Assembly: GCA_017408185.1 (NCBI GenBank)
Contig: JAFQVE010000380.1
Span: 1-5,635 of the forward strand
DNA: 5,635 nucleotides
DNA from: Oscillospiraceae bacterium
Lineage (GTDB): Bacteria; Bacillota_A; Clostridia; Oscillospirales; JAAYXM01
Direction: 5' to 3'
The notes under the pieces are model-generated. The model saw only the letters and a list, made by a program, of their open reading frames with translations, was not told where the DNA came from and did not search any database. Shown one piece after another: positions 1 to 5,018 of the stretch (the first letter of the stretch is position 1; each line of letters starts with the position of its first letter). The translations under genes and the position numbers were made by a program.

Positions 1-8
1 TACCATTC

Positions 9-23
9 TCAAACAATCGGTCT
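9..23 (-). promoter_or_regulatory. Putative operator copy 1, at the left edge
   Basis: On the minus strand this reads AGACCGATTGTTTGA, preceded by a run of A. It is the cleanest copy of an element found again upstream of kdgF, the hydrolase gene and the araC-type gene. Over 22 bases (7-28) it differs from the kdgF copy at only two positions. It starts six bases past the ogl stop codon. Its orientation, by analogy with the other copies, would serve a leftward promoter whose -10 box would fall just off the window. Binding by the AraC-type regulator is inferred. Confidence 0.55.
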
Positions 24-29
24 TTTTTA

Positions 30-1214
30 TTAAAATTCTATTAAGTAAAGTTGTGAGCATCCCTGTTTTTCGCAATCCGATGCAAACAGGACTTTTTTAT
101 CCGTCCATCCCCATGTCGGATGACAGTGCGTGTTCTGATACAGCCATGATGTGTTATGCTCGCAAAGCACTTCAAACGAGGGCTTATCCTTTGAAATATC
201 TATAAGCAGCAAATCGCTTACCGCATCCGCAACAAGCAGAGTGTTATCTGAATTTGCGTGGTAATGATTGCAGTAATACGGAAGCTCAAGCGAGCGGATA
301 ACCCTGCCACTCTTATCTGCAAAGCCGACCGTGGGTATTGCATCCTTTCCGTCCTCTTCAAAAACGGTTGCTTGAGTTTTATCAACGGTTATTGTTCCGT
401 CGTGCCCGGGTCCTCGGTTATCAAAGAATACAAGGCCATCACGCGTCCAGAATTCATGCCCCACGCTGTCATCCTCTCCCTGACGGAACACGGGATAAAC
501 ATCGCGCGTTATTGTGTTCACCATCCAGATCCTCTGTTGCACGCGATTCCACGGACCTTCGTGGCAATATGTAAGATACTCGCTCGTATCGGGCGCAAAC
601 TGAATATGTCCCGCCCAGTGGGTATCGCGCACAATCGTCTGCGCTTCTCCGCTCTCCATATCAATCATTATAATATGTCCGCGCTTTATCGCGTAAAACC
701 GTTCGGTAAAGCCGTCATAATTTGCGTTTGAAATTTCCCGTTCAAACACCGGATTCTCGCTTACTGATATTGCGGTATATTTCCCGTCGTGACTTACGGA
801 CATTGCGGTAATCTCGAAGCCCTCCGGTGTTTTATACATTCTTGTAAAGTTCCCGCCCGCGCGGTCGAGACGGTACAAATCGCCATCCGCCACAAAGATA
901 ATCACCTTGCCGTCAAGCGTTTTTGCCGTTCCGCAGTAACGGATATATTTAAAATGCGGTGCAAAATCCGTAAGCTGTGTCCGCACACCTGTTTTCAAAT
1001 CCATAGCGAAAAGGTTTACGGATGCGCCCTTTTCATTAAACGGTATATCAGAATGGTGATATATAATTTCGCTATCATCAGCAGAAAAAGAATTCTCGGT
1101 AAAATAAAAATGATAGTTCTCACCGCTTGATGTAAGCTTTTTTATTTTTCTTCCCGATTTTCTGTCCGTATATGTTTCCATCTCGGACGGAAACTGCTTT
1201 CCTATATTCGACAT
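30..1214 (-). CDS. ogl: Oligogalacturonate lyase (PL22 family)
   Basis: The 394-residue product has the length and sequence of oligogalacturonate lyase, a cytoplasmic enzyme that beta-eliminates short, often unsaturated, galacturonate oligomers and releases unsaturated uronate monomers (EC 4.2.2.6). The family folds as a seven-bladed beta-propeller with a metal site. Repeated blade signatures are visible (FSADDSEIIY near 43-52, FAPDTSEYLTY near 205-216). Family hallmarks are CHEGPWNRVQQRIW, GHEFW (H253), NHYHANSD (H317, H319) and QNTHCHP (Q360, H363, H365). The Gln-x-x-His-x-His spacing matches the metal ligands I recall from the Yersinia enzyme. There is no signal peptide, as expected for an intracellular enzyme acting on imported oligomers. 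It is the second gene after kdgF, 18 bases downstream. The ribosome site is weak (GGGGTGTGG just before AAAAATG), suggesting dependence on the upstream gene. Confidence 0.93.
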   Translation of the reverse strand: MSNIGKQFPSEMETYTDRKSGRKIKKLTSSGENYHFYFTENSFSADDSEIIYHHSDIPFNEKGASVNLFAMDLKTGVRTQLTDFAPHFKYIRYCGTAKTLDGKVIIFVADGDLYRLDRAGGNFTRMYKTPEGFEITAMSVSHDGKYTAISVSENPVFEREISNANYDGFTERFYAIKRGHIIMIDMESGEAQTIVRDTHWAGHIQFAPDTSEYLTYCHEGPWNRVQQRIWMVNTITRDVYPVFRQGEDDSVGHEFWTRDGLVFFDNRGPGHDGTITVDKTQATVFEEDGKDAIPTVGFADKSGRVIRSLELPYYCNHYHANSDNTLLVADAVSDLLLIDISKDKPSFEVLCEHNTSWLYQNTHCHPTWGWTDKKVLFASDCEKQGCSQLYLIEF

Positions 1215-1232
1215 TTTTCCACACCCCGAAAA

Positions 1233-1577
1233 TTATTTCAAAAAGTCTTCCCTGTACGGATTGAAGGTATCAAGAAGGATACCTTTTTTTAGACATACAC
1301 AACCGTGTTCTACATTCGGAATTTTATAGAGCGTATCGCCCTTCTTTACTATTTTCTTTTCATTGCCGACGGTAAACTCAAACTCACCCTCAAGAACATA
1401 TGTAAGCTGGGAATGGGGATGCGAATGCATCTTTCCCACACTTCCCTCTTCAAAATGAACCTCAACCTGCATAAGGCTGTCACCGTATGCAAGAATTTTT
1501 CTTTTTACTCCGCCGCCCTGATCCTCAAATGTACAATTCCCGGAAAAGGTGAACGGGGCGTTTGCCCTGTCTGCCAT
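1233..1577 (-). CDS. kdgF: KdgF-like cupin, unsaturated uronate linearisation
   Basis: This 114-residue single-domain cupin matches KdgF, which converts the cyclic 4,5-unsaturated uronates released by pectin or alginate lyases into the linear ketouronate that enters the KduI/KduD route. Cupin motif 1 supplies H51, H53 and Q57 (H-x-H-x3-Q-x6-G, with Q in place of the usual Glu). Motif 2 supplies H91 (G80 to P87 to H91). The C-terminal D103-x-F105-x3-R109 has the same spacing as the Asp, Phe and Arg reported as important in characterised KdgF; that residue correspondence is from memory. The start is fixed by AAAGGAG at 1587-1593, nine bases before ATG. It leads a kdgF-ogl operon, so its substrate would be made by its own neighbour. 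Many small cupins are sugar-binding or unknown, but the motif set and context favour KdgF. Confidence 0.87.
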   Translation of the reverse strand: MADRANAPFTFSGNCTFEDQGGGVKRKILAYGDSLMQVEVHFEEGSVGKMHSHPHSQLTYVLEGEFEFTVGNEKKIVKKGDTLYKIPNVEHGCVCLKKGILLDTFNPYREDFLK

Positions 1578-1586
1578 AGCTGCACG

Positions 1587-1593
1587 CTCCTTT
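1587..1593 (-). promoter_or_regulatory. Ribosome binding site of kdgF
   Basis: AAAGGAG on the minus strand, nine bases before the ATG at 1577. It is a near-perfect Shine-Dalgarno sequence and decides the kdgF start. Confidence 0.85.
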
Positions 1594-1611
1594 ACATATT
1601 CTTACAAAAAT

Positions 1612-1643
1612 ATTATATCATCTTAAAATACATCTTTCTGCAA
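1612..1643 (-). promoter_or_regulatory. Predicted kdgF-ogl promoter
   Basis: On the minus strand an extended -10 box, TGATATAAT, occupies 1620-1612. The -35 region is poor: TTGCAG at 1643-1638 sits 20 bases from the -10 box and overlaps the operator copy. Transcription should start near 1605, giving a leader of roughly 28 bases. A strong extended -10 with a weak, badly spaced -35 is typical of an activator-dependent promoter, which fits AraC-type control. The start site is predicted from sequence alone. Confidence 0.65.
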
Positions 1644-1653
1644 CAATCGGTCT
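1639..1653 (-). promoter_or_regulatory. Putative operator copy 2, kdgF side
   Basis: On the minus strand this reads AGACCGATTGTTGCA, a two-mismatch copy of the shared element preceded by A6. It ends 21 bases before the kdgF -10 box. Together with copy 3 it forms an inverted repeat with 12 perfectly paired bases (1642-1653 with 1666-1677). Confidence 0.65.
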
Positions 1654-1665
1654 TTTTTAAAACAC

Positions 1666-1680
1666 AGACCGATTGTTTGA
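1666..1680 (+). promoter_or_regulatory. Putative operator copy 3, hydrolase side
   Basis: On the plus strand this reads AGACCGATTGTTTGA, an exact match to the left-edge copy. It ends 21 bases before the -10 box of the hydrolase promoter and overlaps its -35 region. The spacing mirrors the kdgF side exactly, so the two arms appear to serve the two divergent promoters separately. Confidence 0.65.
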
Positions 1681-1707
1681 GATTTCAGCGTTGTGGCATG
1701 ATATACT
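1677..1707 (+). promoter_or_regulatory. Predicted promoter of the hydrolase-like gene
   Basis: An extended -10 box, TGATATACT, lies at 1699-1707. The best -35 is TTGAGA (1677-1682), 19 bases away and overlapping operator copy 3. Transcription would start near 1714, which rules out the in-frame ATG at 1713 and supports the start at 1752. The weak -35 arrangement parallels that of the divergent kdgF promoter. Confidence 0.62.
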
Positions 1708-1751
1708 GTATTATGGATTTAAATAACTTTTACAAAGGATGGCTGATATCC

Positions 1752-3119
1752 ATGAAAAACCTTTCAACAAAAGAATACCGCAAACGGATAGAAAATATAA
1801 ACAGCGCTGAGCTCGATAACAAAAAATATTTCCGCCGTCACCGCATCCGCGACTATATGCCCGGTCAGGCTACATACAATCTCGGCGATTATCCTGCGCG
1901 CTTTTCCATCGCCCCCACGGAATACGACTATAATATGCTTAAAGATCTCGCCGAAAACGGCGTTGAGCTTATCCAGATTCACGAGGAATGGAACGACAGC
2001 ATCCGTCACCTCGGCGCAGACAAATTCACCTCCCACGATCCGGCGGGACTTCGTAAGTTCGTTGACCTCTGCCACAGCTTTGGGATAAAAATTATCCCCT
2101 ATGTTTCAACCGGGTATTTTTCTGTCCATGACCCGGATTTTTCAGAAGCCTTCACACGAGGAAGATACGACCTTGCGGGAGATCACTTTCATTACAGAAA
2201 ATGTTATGCCGGCAGCGCCGAATGGCGCAGCTATGTTCTTCCCCGCACCTTTGATATTCTTGAGGAATACGGCTTCGACGGCATCTATAACGACTGGGGC
2301 TATGACGGTATGGATATCGCACAGCAGGCAGCACTGAAAAAAGGTCTTGATATCGACAAGATCACTGTTCTTGATATGCCGTACGATCCTGAAATTGAGG
2401 ATATGCTGAGCACTGTTTATTCTGAAGTCAAACGCCGCGGCGGAGTGTATAAGCTCCACGCCGACAGAAACAACACCGCCCCCTGCAAGGATAAAGTGTA
2501 TGATTATCTGTGGATAGGTGAAGGCACCTCAGACAGCGGAAACTTCGGCGTAGGCAAATCATATGAGCAATACATAGTTCCGTGTCAGCACGCAGAATTT
2601 TCAGATGAATCAAACCCTGATTATTACTACGCCAAGGTTATCCCCTTTATGCAGTTTCCCCTGCTTAAGCGCGGCCGTCCCCTTATGGGAAGCGGGCTAT
2701 GTGAGGATATAAACTACGTTGTTGACAGCGTTGACCATCAACACAAGCTCCGCATAAGAGATTATATGAAAGCTCATCCGGACGGCCCGTATATCTACAG
2801 CCTCTGGTCGGCTATTCCCGATGACGTTGAGGAATATTCACGCTGGTGCCGCTATCTTGTTCTGTACAAGCCAATGGTTACGCAAAACAGCGTTGCATAC
2901 ATCGAGCTTCGGGAGTGTGGCGATATTTTCTCGCCTCTTCCCGAAAACGTTTATGCCTCAATGTTTGTAAACGAAGAAAAATATCTTGTAATATCCAACT
3001 TATCCGGCAAGGACTACACTTTAGACCTTCGTGATATATGGCGTGACCGTGTATCCGGAAGAGAGGGGAAATCCTTTGCGATAGGTCAAAAGCAAATTTT
3101 GTTCCTTATAAAAAAATAG
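1752..3119 (+). CDS. Predicted TIM-barrel glycoside-hydrolase-like protein, family not identified
   Basis: The 455-residue protein looks like an alpha/beta-barrel carbohydrate enzyme, but I cannot assign a family. Barrel-strand segments are ELIQIHEEW (72-80), DPAGLRKFVDLCHSFGIKIIPYVS (96-119), GFDGIYNDWGYDG (174-186) and YKLHADRN (233-240). D181 in YNDWG sits where retaining glycosidases of the alpha-amylase/alpha-galactosidase type carry the nucleophile. E79 and E257 are other acidic candidates. Residues about 398-455 look like a small C-terminal beta-sandwich. There is no signal peptide, so it should act on imported sugars. The start at 1752 is chosen because AAAGGA (1734-1739, a rather long 12-base spacing) and the predicted promoter exclude the in-frame extension that runs back across kdgF. 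Divergence from kdgF-ogl with a shared inverted operator suggests a pectin-related substrate. Function is inferred. Confidence 0.72.
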   Translation: MKNLSTKEYRKRIENINSAELDNKKYFRRHRIRDYMPGQATYNLGDYPARFSIAPTEYDYNMLKDLAENGVELIQIHEEWNDSIRHLGADKFTSHDPAGLRKFVDLCHSFGIKIIPYVSTGYFSVHDPDFSEAFTRGRYDLAGDHFHYRKCYAGSAEWRSYVLPRTFDILEEYGFDGIYNDWGYDGMDIAQQAALKKGLDIDKITVLDMPYDPEIEDMLSTVYSEVKRRGGVYKLHADRNNTAPCKDKVYDYLWIGEGTSDSGNFGVGKSYEQYIVPCQHAEFSDESNPDYYYAKVIPFMQFPLLKRGRPLMGSGLCEDINYVVDSVDHQHKLRIRDYMKAHPDGPYIYSLWSAIPDDVEEYSRWCRYLVLYKPMVTQNSVAYIELRECGDIFSPLPENVYASMFVNEEKYLVISNLSGKDYTLDLRDIWRDRVSGREGKSFAIGQKQILFLIKK

Positions 3120-3135
3120 TTTCTCAAACTGTAGA

Positions 3136-3177
3136 AAAACAGAGATAGGGCAAATTCAGTCTCCATATCTCTGTTTT
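3136..3177. terminator. Bidirectional hairpin terminator
   Basis: AAAACAGAGATA (3136-3147) pairs perfectly with TATCTCTGTTTT (3166-3177) around an 18-base loop. T-rich tracts follow on both strands (TTTTCTTTTTA rightward, TTTTTC leftward). It sits between convergent genes, 16 bases after the hydrolase stop and 4 bases past the stop of the araC-type gene, so it can end both transcripts. Confidence 0.82.
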
Positions 3178-3181
3178 CTTT

Positions 3182-4081
3182 TTATCTTGTCTTTTTCTTT
3201 AAAAAAGCATATTCCCGGGGTGTCATTCCCGTTTCTTTCTTAAACACTCTGCCAAAATACGTCTGGCTTGCAAAGCCGCATTCTTCCCCTATCCGCGCGA
3301 TATTGAACTTGCCTTCTTTGAGAAGCTTTTTCGCCATACGAATACGCAACATATTTATATAGTCAATCAAGGTTTTTCCCACAGCCTGCTTGAAAATGTA
3401 GTTAAACGGAGTTTTCGACATAAGAGCAATGTTGTAAATCTCATCGCAAGACAGCTTTTCCGTATAGTTATCATTAACATAATCAATCACTCTTTTCAAG
3501 GCAATGCGATAATCGGAAAAACACTTTTTTTCAAACTCCGGCATACCAGAGGTATATACATCGGCAACATGCGCAAGAATCTGAACTATCTTCGCTCTTA
3601 TGTAGACGGGGGCAAGCTCGGAGTCTGAGTTGTATTCATCCAGAAGCTCCACAAACATCTTCTCTATCTTCTTTGCTTCATCACCCTCAAAATGCAGAAA
3701 CGGTTCTGCGCTTTTGCTGTTGTATACAAGCGGACGCAGGCAGGTCATATTAAACACATTATTCTTTTCAAACCCGCCGGGGAACAAATCAAGAAAGTTA
3801 TCAGCCATATCAACGAAAATCCATTCCACATCCGTCGAGTTTCTCGTATCAATACGGTGATTGACGTACGGTGGTATGAGAAACAAATCACCCTTGCGCT
3901 GTACGAATTCGCGACCGTCTACAAGGTGCACAAAGCTTCCGCTTACGATATACCACAGCTGATAATAGTCGTGATAGTGGTGATATGCAAGCTTGCGGTG
4001 CGTGCCTCTGTACACCTCAAAATTCATTTCATTATTGGCAAATTCGCGGTATATATTTTCAAACTGCACTTCTTTTTGCAT
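3182..4081 (-). CDS. AraC-family transcriptional regulator with cupin sensor domain
   Basis: The 299-residue protein has the classic AraC layout. An N-terminal cupin-like ligand domain covers about 20-90, with YHHYHDYYQLWYIVSG (34-49; H35, H36, H38) and a second half GDLFLIPPYVNH (64-75). A helical linker follows, then two helix-turn-helix motifs at about 210-233 (CDEIYNIALMSKTPFNYIFK) and 259-283 (IGEECGFASQTYFGRVFK), with the closing signature GMTPREYAF. The start is the ATG at 4081, preceded at eight bases by GGGAG. An upstream in-frame TTG at 4102 would overlap that ribosome site and is rejected. Its position beside pectin genes and the shared elements upstream of it suggest it senses a pectin-derived sugar and regulates kdgF-ogl, the hydrolase gene and itself. 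Ligand and targets are inferred. Confidence 0.92.
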   Translation of the reverse strand: MQKEVQFENIYREFANNEMNFEVYRGTHRKLAYHHYHDYYQLWYIVSGSFVHLVDGREFVQRKGDLFLIPPYVNHRIDTRNSTDVEWIFVDMADNFLDLFPGGFEKNNVFNMTCLRPLVYNSKSAEPFLHFEGDEAKKIEKMFVELLDEYNSDSELAPVYIRAKIVQILAHVADVYTSGMPEFEKKCFSDYRIALKRVIDYVNDNYTEKLSCDEIYNIALMSKTPFNYIFKQAVGKTLIDYINMLRIRMAKKLLKEGKFNIARIGEECGFASQTYFGRVFKKETGMTPREYAFLKKKTR

Positions 4082-4089
4082 AACCGTTT

Positions 4090-4094
4090 CTCCC
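4090..4094 (-). promoter_or_regulatory. Ribosome binding site of the araC-type gene
   Basis: GGGAG on the minus strand, eight bases before the ATG at 4081. It decides the start against the longer TTG-initiated reading frame. Confidence 0.75.
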
Positions 4095-4139
4095 AAAAAC
4101 AACTACTTAAAGTCTGTATGTACTTCCCTTATTGTATTT

Positions 4140-4169
4140 ATTATAACATATCGGTCTGATAAGTGTCAA
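4140..4169 (-). promoter_or_regulatory. Predicted araC-type gene promoter
   Basis: A consensus -35 TTGACA (4169-4164) and an 18-base spacer lead to TATAAT (4145-4140), which is extended by TGT. This is the strongest promoter in the window, giving a start near 4133 and a leader of about 50 bases. The -35 is contributed by the end of operator copy 5, and a partial copy fills the spacer, so this near-consensus promoter is well placed for repression by its own product. Confidence 0.75.
4143..4157 (-). promoter_or_regulatory. Partial operator copy 6 inside the araC-type promoter
   Basis: On the minus strand AGACCGAT matches the core of the kdgF and hydrolase copies exactly. It is followed, after one extra base, by TGTT, which merges into the -10 box. 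It lies between the -35 and -10 boxes, where a bound regulator would block polymerase. Confidence 0.45.
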
Positions 4170-4180
4170 ACAATTAGGCT
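4166..4180 (-). promoter_or_regulatory. Putative operator copy 5, araC proximal
   Basis: On the minus strand AGCCTAATTGTTTGA, preceded by A-rich sequence. The right half (ATTGTTTGA) is identical to copies 1 and 3, while the AGACCG half is degenerate. It ends 20 bases before the araC-type -10 box and supplies its -35. It lies 32 bases, about three helical turns, from copy 4 in the same orientation. Confidence 0.58.
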
Positions 4181-4197
4181 TTTTATTCATCTGCAAG

Positions 4198-4212
4198 TCA
4201 AACAATTGAGCT
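4198..4212 (-). promoter_or_regulatory. Putative operator copy 4, araC distal
   Basis: On the minus strand AGCTCAATTGTTTGA, preceded by AAAA. It is the upstream member of the 32-base tandem pair. On the other side it ends six bases before the -35 of the nadE promoter, so occupancy could also affect nadE. Confidence 0.55.
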
Positions 4213-4217
4213 TTTTC

Positions 4218-4246
4218 TTGTATACAACGGCAATTTGTGGTATACT
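4218..4246 (+). promoter_or_regulatory. Predicted nadE promoter
   Basis: TTGTAT (4218-4223), a 17-base spacer and TATACT (4241-4246) with an upstream TGG form a good extended -10 promoter. Transcription would start near 4253, so an in-frame ATG at 4235 lies inside the promoter and cannot be the start. It diverges from the araC-type promoter. Confidence 0.75.
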
Positions 4247-4262
4247 GTTTTTATCATCGGTG

Positions 4263-4270
4263 AAAGGAAG
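4263..4270 (+). promoter_or_regulatory. Ribosome binding site of nadE
   Basis: AAAGGAAG, nine bases before the ATG at 4280. It selects that start over the ATG at 4235. Confidence 0.8.
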
Positions 4271-4279
4271 TTTTTTATT

Positions 4280-5017
4280 ATGCGTGATTATGCAAAAGAG
4301 CTTAATGAAAGAGTGGCTTATATAAAAAATATTATAGAGGAAAGCCATGCTTCCGGTATTGTTTTCGGAAACTCCGGCGGAAAGGACTGTGCGCTTGTCG
4401 GAATTCTCTGCAAAAAGGCTTGTGACAACACGGTCTGCATCCAGATGCCCTGCCACTCAAAGCAGAATTTCGGCTCGGATATGGATGATGCACTTGCCGT
4501 TGCAAAGAAATTCGGCATTGAGCACCGTACATTTGATTTAACCCCCGTCCGCGCGGCTATGCTTGAAATGATGGGCGATGAGGTTGAGCTTAACAGCAAC
4601 GCTCTTGTCAATCTCCCACCGCGGCTCCGTATGACGACGCTTTACACCGTTGCAGCGGCAGAAAACCGTCTTGTTGCCGGAACCGGCAACCGCAGCGAGC
4701 GTTATATGGGATATTTCACAAAGCACGGAGACGGCGCGTGCGACTTTAACCCCATCTCCGACCTCACCGTCGGGGAGGTTTATGAGTTTCTGCGCTTTTT
4801 AGATGCACCGGAGTCCGTTATCACGAAGGCTCCGTCGGCAGGTCTCTATGAGGGACAGACCGACGAAAAGGATATGGGCGTAACGTATGCCGAAATTGAT
4901 GAGTACATTTTAAACGGCACCGGAAAGCCGGAAAGCATCGAAATTATCAACCGTTACCATTCAAGAAGCGCTCACAAGCGCCGCGCAACGAATATGTTCC
5001 GCGAAATCAATGAATAA
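4280..5017 (+). CDS. nadE: NH3-dependent NAD+ synthetase
   Basis: The 245-residue protein is the short, ammonia-using form of NAD synthetase, which adenylates nicotinic acid adenine dinucleotide with ATP and amidates it to NAD+, the last step of NAD synthesis in the cytoplasm. Visible hallmarks are the ATP-pyrophosphatase loop SGGKDC (32-37), PPRLRMTTLYTVA (113-125), GTGNRSE (134-140), GYFTKHGDGACDFNPISDL (144-162) and PSAGLYEGQTDEKDMG (185-200). There is no glutaminase domain, so the nitrogen donor should be ammonia. The loop normally reads SGGxDS; here the last Ser is Cys37, a mild but notable change. The start at 4280 follows AAAGGAAG and the predicted promoter. The DUF218 gene begins two bases after its stop, so the two are probably co-transcribed. 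The gene is likely housekeeping rather than part of the pectin locus. Confidence 0.92.
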   Translation: MRDYAKELNERVAYIKNIIEESHASGIVFGNSGGKDCALVGILCKKACDNTVCIQMPCHSKQNFGSDMDDALAVAKKFGIEHRTFDLTPVRAAMLEMMGDEVELNSNALVNLPPRLRMTTLYTVAAAENRLVAGTGNRSERYMGYFTKHGDGACDFNPISDLTVGEVYEFLRFLDAPESVITKAPSAGLYEGQTDEKDMGVTYAEIDEYILNGTGKPESIEIINRYHSRSAHKRRATNMFREINE

Positions 5018-5018
5018 T

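Noticed and set aside
258..1130. Plus-strand open frames within ogl
   Set aside because: They mirror a well-supported PL22 gene on the opposite strand and have low-complexity, frame-shadow composition.
1642..1677. Inverted repeat read as a transcription terminator
   Set aside because: It lies upstream of both predicted transcription starts between divergent genes, and its arms recur singly elsewhere, which fits a protein-binding site better.
1305..1751. Long in-frame N-terminal extension of the hydrolase gene back to 1305
   Set aside because: It runs antisense across kdgF, through the inverted operator and the predicted promoter. The sequence there has no ribosome site and no hydrolase-like character.
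1713..1751. Alternative hydrolase start at the in-frame ATG at 1713
   Set aside because: It lies essentially at the predicted transcription start and has no Shine-Dalgarno sequence; AAAGGA at 1734-1739 favours 1752.
1739..1760. Out-of-frame ATG at 1739 directly after AAAGG
   Set aside because: It overlaps the ribosome site itself and its frame does not match the long conserved coding frame.
4082..4102. TTG-initiated seven-residue extension of the araC-type protein
   Set aside because: It contains the GGGAG ribosome site used by the ATG at 4081, and TTG starts are uncommon.
3692..4159. Plus-strand open frame of 155 codons over the araC-type gene
   Set aside because: It is antisense to a clear AraC-family gene, has no ribosome site and no recognisable protein features.
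9..4216. The repeated element as a CRISPR repeat or mobile-element end
   Set aside because: Copies are few, vary in orientation and spacing, lie only at promoters and gene ends, and have no cas or transposase gene nearby.
4235..4279. nadE start at the ATG at 4235
   Set aside because: It precedes the -10 box at 4241 and would not be on the transcript; AAAGGAAG before 4280 is a clear ribosome site.
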